Translations under genes and position numbers: made by a program | Notes under the pieces: generated by a model | What the model was told of the DNA's origin: nothing | The model's database searches: none | The model's input: only the letters and a program-made list of their open reading frames with translations | Origin: Oceanisphaera profunda | GTDB taxonomy: Bacteria > Pseudomonadota > Gammaproteobacteria > Enterobacterales > Aeromonadaceae | DNA: 64,000 nt | NCBI RefSeq assembly: GCF_002157895.1 | Contig: NZ_CP021377.1 | Location: 868,001-932,000 of the forward strand | Direction of reading: 5' to 3' | Shown: positions 29,344 to 38,847 of the stretch, in pieces | Layout of the letters: every line of letters starts with the position of its first letter | Position numbering within the stretch: the stretch's first letter is position 1

Positions 29344-30942
29344 TTAAACGTTTTCAAACTGCCCCATGGTGTTGTCTTTACCGCCCGCCTTCAGGGCAGC
29401 TTCACCGGCAAAGAACTCTTTATGATCATCACCAATATTAGAGCCTGCCATATCTTGGTGCTTCACCGTGGCAATGCCCTCGCGAATTTCTTTACGCTGC
29501 ACATCGGCTACATAAGCCAGCATACCGCGTTCACCAAAGTAACCCTTGGCCAAGTTGTCGGTCGACAGCGCCGCCGTGTGATAAGTAGGCAGTGTGATCA
29601 AATGATGGAAGATACCGGCTTCGCGCGCCGAGTCGCGCTGGAAGTTAGCTGTCCATTCATCCGCCAATTGACCCAGTGCGGAGTCGTCATAATCCACACT
29701 CATTAGCTTTTCTCTGTCGTAACCGCTCAGATCCTTACCTTCTTCTGCCCAAGCGTCGTATACCTGCTGGCGGAAGTTCAGGGTCCAGTTAAATGACGGG
29801 CTGTTGTTATAAACCAGCTTCGCATTAGGCACAGTTTCGCGAATACGATTCACCATGGCGGCAATTTGGCCGACGTGAGGCTTCTCAGTTTCAATCCACA
29901 ACAAGTCAGCACCGTGCTGCAAGCTGGCGATACAATCCATCACCACTCGGTCTTCGCCTGAGCCTTCTTTGAACTGAAACAAGCCAGAGGCTAAGCGCTT
30001 AGGCTTCACTAACTGACCGTTTTGTTTGATCACCACATCGCCATTGTTAATGTCTGCGGCGCTGTTAATGATGTCGCCATCGATATAGCTATTGTATTGG
30101 TCACCTAAATCGCCAGGCTCGTTGGTAACGGCAATTTGCTTGGTTAAGCCCGCGCCCAAGGAGTCGGTACGCGCCACTATCACGCCATCGTCAACGCCGA
30201 GTTCTAAAAAGGCCAAGCGCACCGCATTAATCTTTGATAAGAAGTCTGCATGGGGCACAGTTACTTTGCCGTCTTGGTGGCCACACTGCTTTTCATCAGA
30301 CACTTGGTTTTCAATCTGAATACAGCAAGCGCCGGCTTCAATCATTTTCTTGGCCAGCAAGTAAGTGGCCTCATCGTTACCAAAACCCGCATCGATATCG
30401 GCAATAATCGGCACTACGTGGGTTTGATGATTATCAATTTGCGTCTGAATATCGCGCATCTTAGTCGCATCATCCGCCGCTTCTGCCGCTTCAAGATCAC
30501 GGAATAGATGATTAAGCTCCCAGGCATCTGCTTGACGTAAGAAGGTATACAGTTCTTCAATCAAGTCCGGCACTGCGGTTTTTTCATGCATGGATTGATC
30601 CGGCAGCGGACCAAACTGTGAGCGTAACGCCGCCACCATCCAACCAGACAGATACAAGTAACGGCGCTCTGTGCTGGCAAAGTGTTTCTTGATGGAAATC
30701 ATCTTCTGCTGGCCGATAAATCCGTGCCAGCAACCGAGTGACTGAGTGTATTTAGCGCTGTCTTGGTCATAGTTCGCCATGTCTTCACGCATAATTTTTG
30801 CGGTGTATTTGGCAATGTCTAACCCAGTTTTAAATTTATTCTGGATACGCATACGCGCAGCATGCGCAGGCTTAATGGCGCCCCAGCTCGGGTTTTGTTT
30901 GAGTAAAGTGGTAAGTGCATCAAGTTCGCTTGCGTATGGCAT
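29344..30942 (-). CDS. aceA: Isocitrate lyase, long Pseudomonas-type form
   Basis: First enzyme of the glyoxylate shunt; it splits isocitrate to glyoxylate and succinate. The 532 residues match the long (about 531) isoform of Pseudomonas, not the 434-residue E. coli form. The catalytic cysteine loop is KQCGHQDGKV (KKCGH in many homologues), with IDADAGFGN-like IIADIDAGFGNDEAT for metal binding. AAGGA lies 8 nt before the ATG. No malate synthase or isocitrate dehydrogenase kinase gene is adjacent. Confidence 0.93.
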   Translation of the reverse strand: MPYASELDALTTLLKQNPSWGAIKPAHAARMRIQNKFKTGLDIAKYTAKIMREDMANYDQDSAKYTQSLGCWHGFIGQQKMISIKKHFASTERRYLYLSGWMVAALRSQFGPLPDQSMHEKTAVPDLIEELYTFLRQADAWELNHLFRDLEAAEAADDATKMRDIQTQIDNHQTHVVPIIADIDAGFGNDEATYLLAKKMIEAGACCIQIENQVSDEKQCGHQDGKVTVPHADFLSKINAVRLAFLELGVDDGVIVARTDSLGAGLTKQIAVTNEPGDLGDQYNSYIDGDIINSAADINNGDVVIKQNGQLVKPKRLASGLFQFKEGSGEDRVVMDCIASLQHGADLLWIETEKPHVGQIAAMVNRIRETVPNAKLVYNNSPSFNWTLNFRQQVYDAWAEEGKDLSGYDREKLMSVDYDDSALGQLADEWTANFQRDSAREAGIFHHLITLPTYHTAALSTDNLAKGYFGERGMLAYVADVQRKEIREGIATVKHQDMAGSNIGDDHKEFFAGEAALKAGGKDNTMGQFENV

Positions 30943-31647
30943 AGTGTCTGTCCTTTATGAGGCTATCAATTAATATGCGTACTTTACTTGTAAACTAAAT
31001 ACTTCTAGAACCTAGCTACTCTTAAATCCGTACTGGCTCTGTTATGAGGGCCGCAGGTTATTTTTATTAGATGTCGGTTAAGTAGCGTTTTACCGCATCT
31101 TTTCATTGTCATCGCTTCCGTTTATTTTGCGCCGCGTTACAACCCTAATCTGACCAAAAAACAAAAGTAAAGCAAGCCACGCAGCAACAAATTTATAACG
31201 CAGGTCACATAACCGCCTGTTTCCACCCCTAAAATATGATCTTAAAATCAAAATTTAGACGCTTAGACTGGCTAATTAACAGCTAAATCATGTCATAAAC
31301 GCTTCGATCAGCTTAAATACACGCTAACACTCCAATTAACGAGATAGAACATGCCGCTTTATGAAACAGGATTGCTTGCCGCTCATTTCTTAACATAAAT
31401 ATCTCGCGAAGCAAACATCTCTCTCGACGCTCAGCTAGCCCTCATTACGACTTAGACTCTCACTCCCGCCTAATGCTGCACAGCAAAAATATTTACCATT
31501 TAACTCGACTCAGCTCACATAAGTACATGAAAAAATGCAATTCATGTCTGTGTTATCACGTTATTTAAGCGCCATTTCTTAATTTTCTGCAGCTATCTTT
31601 CCCTCGTACTCCCCCTGAATACCTCTTATCTCACTTACTATCGGCTC
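30943..31647. other. AT-rich gene-free stretch upstream of aceA, left of the IS
   Basis: About 705 bp with no supported gene. It must hold the aceA promoter; a weak match TTAGTT-16-TATTAA lies about 25 bp before the ATG. The last 40 bp before the IS (CTCCCCC, TGAATAC, CTCTTAT, CTCACTT) suggest a worn heptad tract. Confidence 0.5.
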
Positions 31648-31694
31648 TGGAATGGCCCCGAATAAGTAGACACTTCTTCAGAGTGAGGAAGTGT

Positions 31695-32018
31695 ATGCAA
31701 TACCGAACCAAACGTAAATTTAGTAATGAATTTAAGCGGGAAGCCGTTAAACTCTCTGTTTCATCACCTAAAACATTAGCTGAAATCTCCAGTGAGCTGG
31801 GGGTGCATCCGAACGTATTAAGCCGTTGGCGTCGAGAGTGGATAATGGACAAACCAGATTCGAAACAGGATAAGCCCGTTAAAAATGAAGGGCCAGATAA
31901 AAGCCTGCGTCAGTTAGAGCAAGAGAATAAGCGTCTTAAGAAAAAGCTAGAGCGCGCTGAACTGGAGCTCGATATCTTAAAAAAGCTGGAAGAGTACGCT
32001 ACCAAGACACGGCGATAA
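31695..32018 (+). CDS. IS3-family transposase OrfA
   Basis: The 107-residue DNA-binding protein has a helix-turn-helix (FSNEFKREAVKLSVS...LAEISSELGVHPNVLSRWRREW) and a leucine-zipper-like coiled coil at about 70-100 (LRQLEQENKRLKKKLERAELELDILKKLEE). ATG at 31695 has GAGG 6 nt upstream. It inhibits or modulates transposition alone, and forms OrfAB when ribosomes slip at 31979-31985. Confidence 0.93.
   Translation: MQYRTKRKFSNEFKREAVKLSVSSPKTLAEISSELGVHPNVLSRWRREWIMDKPDSKQDKPVKNEGPDKSLRQLEQENKRLKKKLERAELELDILKKLEEYATKTRR
31979..31985 (+). promoter_or_regulatory. Programmed -1 frameshift site of the IS
   Basis: A AAA AAG lies in the orfA frame as TTA AAA AAG. Slipping back one base leads without a stop into the orfB frame, giving the OrfAB transposase. 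Confidence 0.85.
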
Positions 32019-32047
32019 AATTTGCCTTCATCGACCGGTATCGCAGC

Positions 32048-32887
32048 ATGAGCTGGACGGTACTGGTGATGTGTCGCGTACTCCAGGTATCTCGTGCGGG
32101 TTATTATTGTTGGAAGCAGCGCCAACGAGAGCCTTCGGTTCAGGCGGAGCGTCATCGCAGTCTGCTCGCCTTTTTATTGGCTGAAGCTGAACAGCAACAT
32201 GGTATTGCGGGTTATCGGAAATTGTGGCGCGAAGCGGTTGACCAAGGCTTTGCTTGTGGTAAGAATCAAGTGCAACGCCTATTACAGAGTGTGGGCTATC
32301 GTTCTTGTGTCGCGCCAAAGCCCGGGCATCGTAAACATAAGCCAGGCATCGCTGCGACGCCGAATCTGTTAAACCGACAGTTTACGGTTGCAGAAGAGAA
32401 CCGTGTTTGGGTGTCAGATATAACTCAAATACGCTGTGAAGAAGGCTGGCTCTATCTGGCGGTAATAATCGATCTTGCTACCAGACAGATAGTGGGCAAG
32501 GCTCAAGGGCCGGTTAATAGTGCTGAATTAGTGATTAAGGCCTTAAAGCAGGCTTGGAAGAAGCAGAAGCCTGATGGCCGTGAGCTGATGTTCCACTCAG
32601 ACCAGGGCAGCCAATATCATTGTATGGCGACCATGACGTGGTTGAATAAACGTAAAGTGACTATCAGCATGTCTCGCCGGGGAAACTGCTGGGATAATGC
32701 GTGTTCAGAAAGCTTTTTTGCTTTACTGAAAAAGGAATGGACCCGCCGTTTAGGGCTGTTAACTCGTAAAGAGATGGCGGAAGAAATACACTTCTACATC
32801 ACGCAGTATTACCACAAAGTAAGACAACACACTGCGCTGGGAGGATTAACCCCCAACGCATATGCGCAGCAACTTAATGCGGCTTAA
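32048..32887 (+). CDS. IS3-family transposase OrfB (DDE integrase domain)
   Basis: The 279-residue catalytic part has HTH_21-like VLQVSRAGYYCW and an rve integrase core. The DDE residues are in VWVSDITQIRC, FHSDQGSQY and NACSESFFALLKKEW. The open frame continues upstream of 32048 to the slip site, so the functional product is the OrfAB fusion. No internal stop is seen. Confidence 0.93.
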   Translation: MSWTVLVMCRVLQVSRAGYYCWKQRQREPSVQAERHRSLLAFLLAEAEQQHGIAGYRKLWREAVDQGFACGKNQVQRLLQSVGYRSCVAPKPGHRKHKPGIAATPNLLNRQFTVAEENRVWVSDITQIRCEEGWLYLAVIIDLATRQIVGKAQGPVNSAELVIKALKQAWKKQKPDGRELMFHSDQGSQYHCMATMTWLNKRKVTISMSRRGNCWDNACSESFFALLKKEWTRRLGLLTRKEMAEEIHFYITQYYHKVRQHTALGGLTPNAYAQQLNAA

Positions 32888-32925
32888 ACTGGTGTCTACT
32901 TTAGTCGGGCCATTCCACTCTCCAA

Positions 32926-32957
32926 CCTACTACCTACTACCTACTACCTACTACCTA
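32926..32957. repeat. Heptad array CCTACTA x4.5 beside the IS right end
   Basis: Four exact CCTACTA units and a partial fifth, starting 9 bp beyond the IS. The minus strand carries TAG in each unit. The adjacent ahpC promoter region starts after it. Confidence 0.92.
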
Positions 32958-33006
32958 TCCTCTCTCACCTGTCATTTAGCACACCTAATAACTATCGAAA
33001 CCATTG

Positions 33007-33043
33007 ATAGCTAAAAGCTATCAATACAATAGAAACTAGCAGT
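33007..33043 (+). promoter_or_regulatory. OxyR binding site upstream of ahpC
   Basis: ATAG-7-CTAT-7-ATAG-7-CAGT matches the tetrameric OxyR pattern ATAGn7CTATn7ATAGn7CTAT except in the last quarter. It ends 85 bp before the ahpC ATG, with a TAATAT -10 candidate at about 33068, so peroxide induction is expected. Confidence 0.78.
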
Positions 33044-33128
33044 TTAACTTTAACGATACTAAACCCTAATATTGACAGCGTTACCAAGGCAATCGCCTAC
33101 TTTTATATCAATATTAAGGAATTAACTT

Positions 33129-33695
33129 ATGTCTGTAGCTATCAATACTGAAATCAAGCCTTTCGTCGCTCAAGCCTTTCACCAAGGTAAATTTGTAGAA
33201 GTAAGTGATACAGATCTCAAAGGTAAATGGTCTGTGGTGTTCTTCTACCCAGCAGATTTCACCTTCGTGTGCCCTACCGAGCTGGGTGACATTGCCGACC
33301 ATTACGCCGAGCTGCAAAAGATGGGCGTAGAAGTGTTCTCGGTATCGACCGACACCCATTTCACCCACAAGGCATGGCACGACAGCTCCGACACTATCGG
33401 TAAGATCCAGTACTACATGGTGGGCGACCAAAGCGGCACCATCACCAACAACTTTGGTGTGATGCGTGAAGGCCAAGGCTTGGCAGATCGCGCCACCTTT
33501 ATTATCGACCCGCAGGGCATTATTCAAGCCATTGAAGTGACCGCCGAAGGCATTGGTCGTAACGCAGAAGATCTATTGCGCAAGCTTAAAGCCGCTCAGT
33601 ATGTGGCCGCGCATCCTGGTGAAGTGTGCCCCGCTAAATGGCAAGAAGGTGAAGCAACCTTGGCACCGTCATTGGACTTAGTCGGCAAAATCTAA
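33129..33695 (+). CDS. ahpC: Alkyl hydroperoxide reductase AhpC
   Basis: Typical 2-Cys peroxiredoxin of 188 residues that reduces peroxides. Peroxidatic Cys48 is in FTFVCPTE and resolving Cys167 in [14 protein letters not shown] lies a few bases before the ATG. It precedes its reductase ahpF by 121 bp, with an intervening hairpin that would favour higher AhpC output. Confidence 0.98.
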   Translation: MSVAINTEIKPFVAQAFHQGKFVEVSDTDLKGKWSVVFFYPADFTFVCPTELGDIADHYAELQKMGVEVFSVSTDTHFTHKAWHDSSDTIGKIQYYMVGDQSGTITNNFGVMREGQGLADRATFIIDPQGIIQAIEVTAEGIGRNAEDLLRKLKAAQYVAAHPGEVCPAKWQEGEATLAPSLDLVGKI

Positions 33696-33750
33696 GCCGT
33701 ACTGAAGTCTCACCTCAGCCGCACTTAGGCCGTACTTAAGCCGAACTCAA
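33696..33750 (+). repeat. 11-bp tandem repeat directly after the ahpC stop
   Basis: Five 11-bp units: GCCGTACTGAA, GTCTCACCTCA, GCCGCACTTAG, GCCGTACTTAA, GCCGAACTCAA. Three of them contain a stop triplet. The first base follows the TAA stop. Confidence 0.8.
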
Positions 33751-33763
33751 GATGCTAACGCCT

Positions 33764-33790
33764 GCTCGGCGGCACAGCCCGCCGAGCCTT
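33764..33790 (+). terminator. Hairpin between ahpC and ahpF
   Basis: Stem GCTCGGCGG / CCGCCGAGC with a 6-nt loop, followed by CTTTTCTTC. It is probably a partial terminator that lowers ahpF relative to ahpC. Confidence 0.75.
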
Positions 33791-33816
33791 TTCTTCATTA
33801 CGCACAGGACACGACT

Positions 33817-35379
33817 ATGTTAGATGCCAATTTAAAAACTCAACTGGACGCGTATTTAAAAAATATCGTCTCGCCTATCGAAATCAGCGTGTCCAGTGAC
33901 AACGGCCCTAAGGGCCAAGAATTAATGACGCTGGCCCACGAAATCAGCCAGCTCTCAGCACAGATTAGTTTGCAAGAAGTGCAGGCTAAGCGCTCACCCA
34001 GCATGGGCATCGCCGCCGCTAATCAAGTACCACGCATTCATTTTGCCGGCATTCCTATGGGCCATGAATTTACCTCACTGGTATTAGCCCTGCTGCAAAC
34101 CGGCGGCCACCCGTCAAAAGTATCGCCAGAGCTAAAACAGCAAGTACGCGAGCTATCAGGCGAATATCACTTTGAGACTTATATTTCGTTATCTTGCCAG
34201 AACTGCCCCGACGTGGTGCAGGCGCTGAATCTGATGGCCACCCTGAATCCCAATATCACCCATGTCATGATTGACGGCGCCCTGTTTCAAGAGGAAGTCG
34301 AGCAACGCCAAGTGATGGCGGTGCCCGCCGTCTATCTAAATGGTGAGCATTTTGGTCAAGGCCGTATCAGCCTAGAAGAAATCATCAATAAGTTGGATAC
34401 GGGTGCGACGGATCGCCAAGCTGCCAGCTTAAATGAGCAAGCGCCCTTCGATGTATTAGTGGTGGGTGGTGGACCAGCAGGTGCCGCAGCCGCTATTTAT
34501 GCGGCGCGTAAAGGTATTCGTACAGGATTGGTAGCCGAACGCTTCGGCGGTCAGGTTCAGGAGACCATGGGCATAGAGAACTTTATTTCCGTGCCCTACA
34601 CCGAAGGCCCAAAACTGGTGGCAAGCCTTGAGCAACACGTAAAAGAATACGGTGTAGAGATGATTACCAATCAGCGCGTGGCAGACATTACAGCATTTTC
34701 TTCCACTAACTCGGACCAAGCAGGCTTACAAGTTTCATTGGTCAGTGGCGCCACGCTTAAGAGCCGTTCGGTAATTTTGGCGACCGGTGCCCGCTGGCGA
34801 GAACTGAACGTGCCGGGTGAACAGGAATATCGCAATAAAGGCGTGGCCTATTGCCCACACTGTGACGGCCCTTTCTATAAAGGCAAACGCGTGGCGGTGG
34901 TCGGTGGCGGTAACTCTGGTATAGAAGCGGCCATCGACTTGGCGGGTATAGTGGAACATGTCACCGTATTGGAGTTTGGCGACTCGTTACGTGCAGATGA
35001 GGTGCTGCAGCGCAAAGCTAGGTCTTTGGCCAATATCGACATTATTACCAATGCCCAGACTACAGAAGTGCTGGGTGATGGCCAGAAAGTCAGTGGCATA
35101 CATTATATCGACAGAGTCAGTGGCGAGCTGCAACATTTAAGTTTGGCGGGAATCTTTGTACAAATCGGCTTAGTGCCCAATACCGAGTTCTTGCAGGGCT
35201 CAGCGGTAGAGCTGACCCGCTTTGGTGAAGTGATCATAGACGCCAAAGGTGCCACCTCCACCCCCGGTGTGTTTGCCGCCGGTGATGCAACTACCGTGCC
35301 TTATAAGCAAATCGTGATTGCCATGGGTGCCGGCGCCACCGCCGCCTTGAGTGCCTTTGATCATTTGATTAGAAACTAG
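33817..35379 (+). CDS. ahpF: Alkyl hydroperoxide reductase subunit F
   Basis: Flavoprotein that passes electrons from NADH to AhpC. The 520 residues hold an N-terminal double thioredoxin-fold domain with CQNC (about residue 129), then FAD and NAD domains ([31 protein letters not shown]) and the redox pair CPHC at about 345-348. Its stop codon TAG is the start of a class B heptad array. Confidence 0.97.
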   Translation: MLDANLKTQLDAYLKNIVSPIEISVSSDNGPKGQELMTLAHEISQLSAQISLQEVQAKRSPSMGIAAANQVPRIHFAGIPMGHEFTSLVLALLQTGGHPSKVSPELKQQVRELSGEYHFETYISLSCQNCPDVVQALNLMATLNPNITHVMIDGALFQEEVEQRQVMAVPAVYLNGEHFGQGRISLEEIINKLDTGATDRQAASLNEQAPFDVLVVGGGPAGAAAAIYAARKGIRTGLVAERFGGQVQETMGIENFISVPYTEGPKLVASLEQHVKEYGVEMITNQRVADITAFSSTNSDQAGLQVSLVSGATLKSRSVILATGARWRELNVPGEQEYRNKGVAYCPHCDGPFYKGKRVAVVGGGNSGIEAAIDLAGIVEHVTVLEFGDSLRADEVLQRKARSLANIDIITNAQTTEVLGDGQKVSGIHYIDRVSGELQHLSLAGIFVQIGLVPNTEFLQGSAVELTRFGEVIIDAKGATSTPGVFAAGDATTVPYKQIVIAMGAGATAALSAFDHLIRN

Positions 35380-35417
35380 CAGCGCCGAGCGCCCGGCACC
35401 AAGCGCCTAGCTTAAAG
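35376..35417 (+). repeat. Class B heptad array at the ahpF stop
   Basis: Units CTAGCAG, CGCCGAG, CGCCCGG, CACCAAG, CGCCTAG, CTTAAAG in exact 7-bp register. The first contains the ahpF stop codon. Confidence 0.82.
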
Positions 35418-35422
35418 AAACA

Positions 35423-35450
35423 GACACCGAATCTCACCGTTCGGTGTCTT
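35423..35450. terminator. ahpF terminator (convergent with yejK)
   Basis: Stem GACACCGAA / TTCGGTGTC with an 8-nt loop. The T run is short on both strands. Confidence 0.65.
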
Positions 35451-35554
35451 ACTAGTAGCTGAAATCTAACAATTATCTTCTCACAGGCTTTAAAGCCCAC
35501 AGGCAAGTCCCAAACTTCACTCATAAAAAAGCACCAATCCCGCAGGTTCGATGC

Positions 35555-35594
35555 TTCAGCTTGGTGCTAGGCGCTGGGCGTTGCGGTTAAGCTA
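35555..35594 (-). repeat. Class B heptad array at the yejK stop
   Basis: Plus-strand units TTCAGCT, TGGTGCT, AGGCGCT, GGGCGTT, GCGGTTA, ending at the CTA that is the yejK stop (TAG). On the yejK sense strand it reads TAGCTTA...CGCCCAG, CGCCTAG, CACCAAG, CTGAA. Confidence 0.72.
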
Positions 35595-36587
35595 TCCTTT
35601 AACCAACTGCGACTTCAAATTGGGTGGCAGGCCTTGAATAACCAAAGTATCGGTATTGGCGTCGTATTGAATGCGATCCCCTAGCAGCTTTTGATCGAAG
35701 CTAATGGTTAAGCCGCCGCCGGATCCTACGTATTTGGTGAGACCTTTGAGGGCCGAGCGGTCCACCGGAAACTTATCTTCCAGCTGATATTCTTCGCTGA
35801 CAAACTGATAAAAGTCCAAGTCATTATCGGTGCCCATTTCGGCCGATAATTCGCGTAGCTCCAGCTCTTCGCCTTCTTTTAACTGCTCGCGGCAGTACTT
35901 ATTAACCAGTGCCTTACTTTCGAGCTTTTCTTCGGGGCTTAATTGGCGCGCTTCACAAAATTCATCCACGGCTTTTAGCAGGCCTTGGCTTTGCGCCTTA
36001 GGATCCATGCCTTCCACGCAAGATAAGAAGTTTAAGAAAAAGTCAGACACCTTGCGCCCAGCACGGCCCTTAATAAAGGAGAAATAGCGGCGCGAGTCAG
36101 GACGAATACGCAGCTCAGTTAAGTCTAAGCGCGCGGCCAACTGCATCTTGCCCAAATCCAAGTAGCTGGCATGACTCACTTCTAATTTTTCGGTGACGGT
36201 GACGCTGTCTTTATTATCTAATAGGGCAATTAATAAGTAATGGGCGCCCAACCATTGGTAGCGTACAAATAACAATACGCCCTGCTCGCTCATGTCCAAG
36301 CGCTTGAGCTCGGCGAGCAAGCGCTCACCGGCCTGATGGCTAAAGGCGGCAAAGGTTAAGCTTTGATCTTCGACCCGGCGTACAAGATCGCGAAAGCTGT
36401 CGTCTTCGTCGTTAAAGTAACCAAAAATCTTACCGGCCTTGGTGTTGTAGATATGATGCAGCTCGGCCATTAACTGATTCACCGCGGGCCCTGTAGTGAG
36501 CTCTTCTTCACGCGTAGCAAGTTGGGTTTGGCCCTGCTCATCCAAAAATAGGGAATGTACTATGATGTGTTCTATGTCCAAGCTCAT
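35592..36587 (-). CDS. yejK: Nucleoid-associated protein YejK (NdpA)
   Basis: A 331-residue protein of the NdpA/37-kD nucleoid-associated family, known to bind DNA and topoisomerases. The SLDIEHIIVHSLFLDEQGQ start, FSFIKGRAGRKVSDFFLNFLSC block and C-terminal RIQYDANTDTLVIQGLPPNLKSQL block match E. coli YejK (335). It is divergent from yejL-yejM, the conserved arrangement. Confidence 0.94.
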   Translation of the reverse strand: MSLDIEHIIVHSLFLDEQGQTQLATREEELTTGPAVNQLMAELHHIYNTKAGKIFGYFNDEDDSFRDLVRRVEDQSLTFAAFSHQAGERLLAELKRLDMSEQGVLLFVRYQWLGAHYLLIALLDNKDSVTVTEKLEVSHASYLDLGKMQLAARLDLTELRIRPDSRRYFSFIKGRAGRKVSDFFLNFLSCVEGMDPKAQSQGLLKAVDEFCEARQLSPEEKLESKALVNKYCREQLKEGEELELRELSAEMGTDNDLDFYQFVSEEYQLEDKFPVDRSALKGLTKYVGSGGGLTISFDQKLLGDRIQYDANTDTLVIQGLPPNLKSQLVKG

Positions 36588-36664
36588 AACAGATTGCCGT
36601 AGAGTTGCCTGATGGGGTGGGGTATTATAGCCGTCCTGTTATCAAGATACATGATTGAACGCCC

Positions 36665-36892
36665 ATGCCTATTATTTCCAAGTACGAAAAAGAATTTGAC
36701 CAATTATTAAGCGAGCTTGAAGCCGTGATGGACCAGCATTTGGCACCTGCCGATTTACGCTTGATGGTGTTAGGTAATTTGGCGACCCATATTATTAATC
36801 ACCAAATTGCCCCCGGACAACGCAAAGCCATAGCGGATAAGTTTGCTAAGGTACTCACTGCCTCGGTAGACACGCAGAAAGGGGCTCACTAA
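36665..36892 (+). CDS. yejL: YejL, small conserved protein
   Basis: This 75-residue protein of the UPF0352 family has the MPIISKYEKEFDQLLSELEAVMDQH and LMVLGNLATHII blocks. Its function is unknown. It lies between divergent yejK and downstream yejM, as in enterobacteria. Confidence 0.93.
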   Translation: MPIISKYEKEFDQLLSELEAVMDQHLAPADLRLMVLGNLATHIINHQIAPGQRKAIADKFAKVLTASVDTQKGAH

Positions 36893-36903
36893 GAGCCTTT
36901 TTT
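36883..36903 (+). terminator. Possible weak terminator at the yejL stop
   Basis: GGCTC-ACTAA-GAGCC followed by six T overlaps the stop codon. The stem is short, so readthrough into yejM is likely. Confidence 0.45.
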
Positions 36904-36978
36904 ATTACTGATGTTTGACTTTTACTCACGGCTGGCAGCGCACTGCTGGCTGATAGGTGTTAACGAAACTGCTTAATT

Positions 36979-38847
36979 ATGCTCAAAACCGGTAATCTCT
37001 ATCGCGACAATGTTTCTCACCTGATTGGCTGGGGACACTGGTTAGTCTTTTTTAACGTGCTGCTCGCCATGTTGGTGTCTAGCCGGTTTTTATTGATCGC
37101 CGGCTGGCCAGACACCTTGCTCGGCAGCTTTTATTTGCTGATCAGCTGGGCGGGGCATTTCGCTTTTCTGACTTTTTTTACCTATCTGCTGACGCTGTTT
37201 CCACTGACCTTTCTGTTTCCTAATCTGCGCACCTTACAATGGCTGGCAGCCGCTATTGGCACCGCTGCCCTCACGTTGTTACTGGTCGACTCGCAAGTAT
37301 TTAGCCTATTTAAGTTTCACCTTAACCCCACTGTGTGGCGGCTATTATTAGAACAAGCGCAAACTGAGCAAGCCTCGGGTTGGGGCTGGCTGTTTGTCTG
37401 GGTGCCTGTGGTCTTCTTATTTGAGCTGTGGCTGGCTGGCTGGTTATGGCGTTGGAGTCAACGCCGCCGTCGCTCCCTTACGTGGCCATTAGCCGTGCCA
37501 CTGTTGGCCTGCTTTTTTCTGACCCACAGCCTGCATATTTGGGCGGATGCCTATGTGTATACGCCGATCACCGAGCAAAAAGCGAACTTTCCGCTGTCAT
37601 ATCCCATGACCGCTAAGAGCTTTTTGATCAAGCAAGGCTGGCTAGACGAAGACCAATACAAGCAACTGTCTCAACAAGTGCCCGAGCACGCTAAGCGCAA
37701 GCTCAACTATCCGCTGCGGCCACTGTCGGTCACCGCCCCTGAGTTGGCACCCAATATTTTATTGGTCGTAGCCGATGGCCTACGTGGCGATCAACTTGAT
37801 GCCATTACCATGCCTAACCTGCATCGTTTTTCCGAGCGGCACTTGCGCTTTAACAATCACTTAAGTGCCGGTAACAACACCCAAGCGTCCTTGTTTAGCT
37901 TGTTTTATAGCTTGCCCAGTCGCTACCTGCGTGATGCGGAGCAAGAAGGTGTGGCGCCATTATTGATCAGTGAATTGCAGCGCCAAGATTATCGCTTTGG
38001 TTTATTTGCCAGCGGCGGATTAGAAGAAACTGTGTATCAGAAAGCTATTTTCTCCTCTTTACGCCACAGCGCTTTTAGCCACGCCACCGGTGGCGCTAAA
38101 GGCGACAGTCACATGGTGTCTGAGTTTAATAGTTGGTTGGCACAGCAAGATGAACAACGCCCCTGGTTTTCATTTATCTATTTAGATGCCATTAACGATT
38201 TCGACTTGCCGGAGGGGGCCACAGGTCCCTTCCAACCGTCATTGTCTAAGATTAATCCGGCCCAGCCCTATCAAAACTCCGAGCGGGAAGCACTGTTTAA
38301 TCGCTATCGTAACTCGGTGTTTTATACGGACCGCCTGTTAGGACAGTTATTATCCTTACCTCAGTACCGTAATGAACAAGACCCTGAGCGCGACACTATT
38401 ATTATCGTGACCTCCAGTCATGGTATGGAGTTTAACGATTACGATAATAATACCTGGGGCTCAGGCAATGCCTACTCTTTGGCTCAACTGCAGGTGCCAT
38501 TAGTCATCGCTTGGCCGGGCCGTGATCAACCCATGAGTTTTGATTACCCAACCAGCCAACTGGATTTAGCCCCGAGCCTGATGCGCCAAGCGTTAGGTGT
38601 GCAAAGCCCCACGCGCAGTTACAGTACTGGCCAGTCGCTGTTTAAAGCCAGCGCAGACAGGTGGCGCTTAGCCTCTGACGAAGATGAATATGCCATTTAT
38701 CAGCATAACGACATCACGCTGTTTAATCGCCGCGGCGACATGCAATTGTTGCGTGCCAAAGACTACCAACTTGAGTCTAATGACAGCCCAGAATTATCGT
38801 TATTACTGCAAGTGATGAGCGATTTAAATCGCTTTCAGGGTAAGTAA
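36979..38847 (+). CDS. yejM: YejM/LapC (PbgA), inner-membrane regulator of LPS synthesis
   Basis: The 622-residue protein has five N-terminal membrane helices (DUF3413; to about residue 190) and a periplasmic sulfatase-like domain starting at ILLVVADGLRGDQL. In E. coli it senses LPS and restrains LapB-FtsH degradation of LpxC. The sulfatase nucleophile position reads NNTQASLF, so the domain is probably not a sulfatase. It is about 35 residues longer than the E. coli protein. It follows yejL. Confidence 0.93.
   Translation: MLKTGNLYRDNVSHLIGWGHWLVFFNVLLAMLVSSRFLLIAGWPDTLLGSFYLLISWAGHFAFLTFFTYLLTLFPLTFLFPNLRTLQWLAAAIGTAALTLLLVDSQVFSLFKFHLNPTVWRLLLEQAQTEQASGWGWLFVWVPVVFLFELWLAGWLWRWSQRRRRSLTWPLAVPLLACFFLTHSLHIWADAYVYTPITEQKANFPLSYPMTAKSFLIKQGWLDEDQYKQLSQQVPEHAKRKLNYPLRPLSVTAPELAPNILLVVADGLRGDQLDAITMPNLHRFSERHLRFNNHLSAGNNTQASLFSLFYSLPSRYLRDAEQEGVAPLLISELQRQDYRFGLFASGGLEETVYQKAIFSSLRHSAFSHATGGAKGDSHMVSEFNSWLAQQDEQRPWFSFIYLDAINDFDLPEGATGPFQPSLSKINPAQPYQNSEREALFNRYRNSVFYTDRLLGQLLSLPQYRNEQDPERDTIIIVTSSHGMEFNDYDNNTWGSGNAYSLAQLQVPLVIAWPGRDQPMSFDYPTSQLDLAPSLMRQALGVQSPTRSYSTGQSLFKASADRWRLASDEDEYAIYQHNDITLFNRRGDMQLLRAKDYQLESNDSPELSLLLQVMSDLNRFQGK

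Larger units (their letters stand above)
31648..32917 (+). mobile_element. Complete IS3-family insertion sequence, 1270 bp
   Basis: Imperfect terminal inverted repeats begin TGGAATGGCCC at both ends and match over about 26 bp, including AAGTAGACAC. A 3-bp direct repeat CTC flanks it (31645-31647 and 32918-32920), as expected for IS3-family transposition. It carries overlapping-frame orfA and orfB with an A AAA AAG slip site and an intact DDE set, so it looks active. A decayed copy of its right end lies at 61548-61596. Confidence 0.95.

Noticed and set aside
31631-31852. Minus-strand frame overlapping the IS left end and orfA
   Set aside because: It is antisense to the transposase and crosses the IS boundary.
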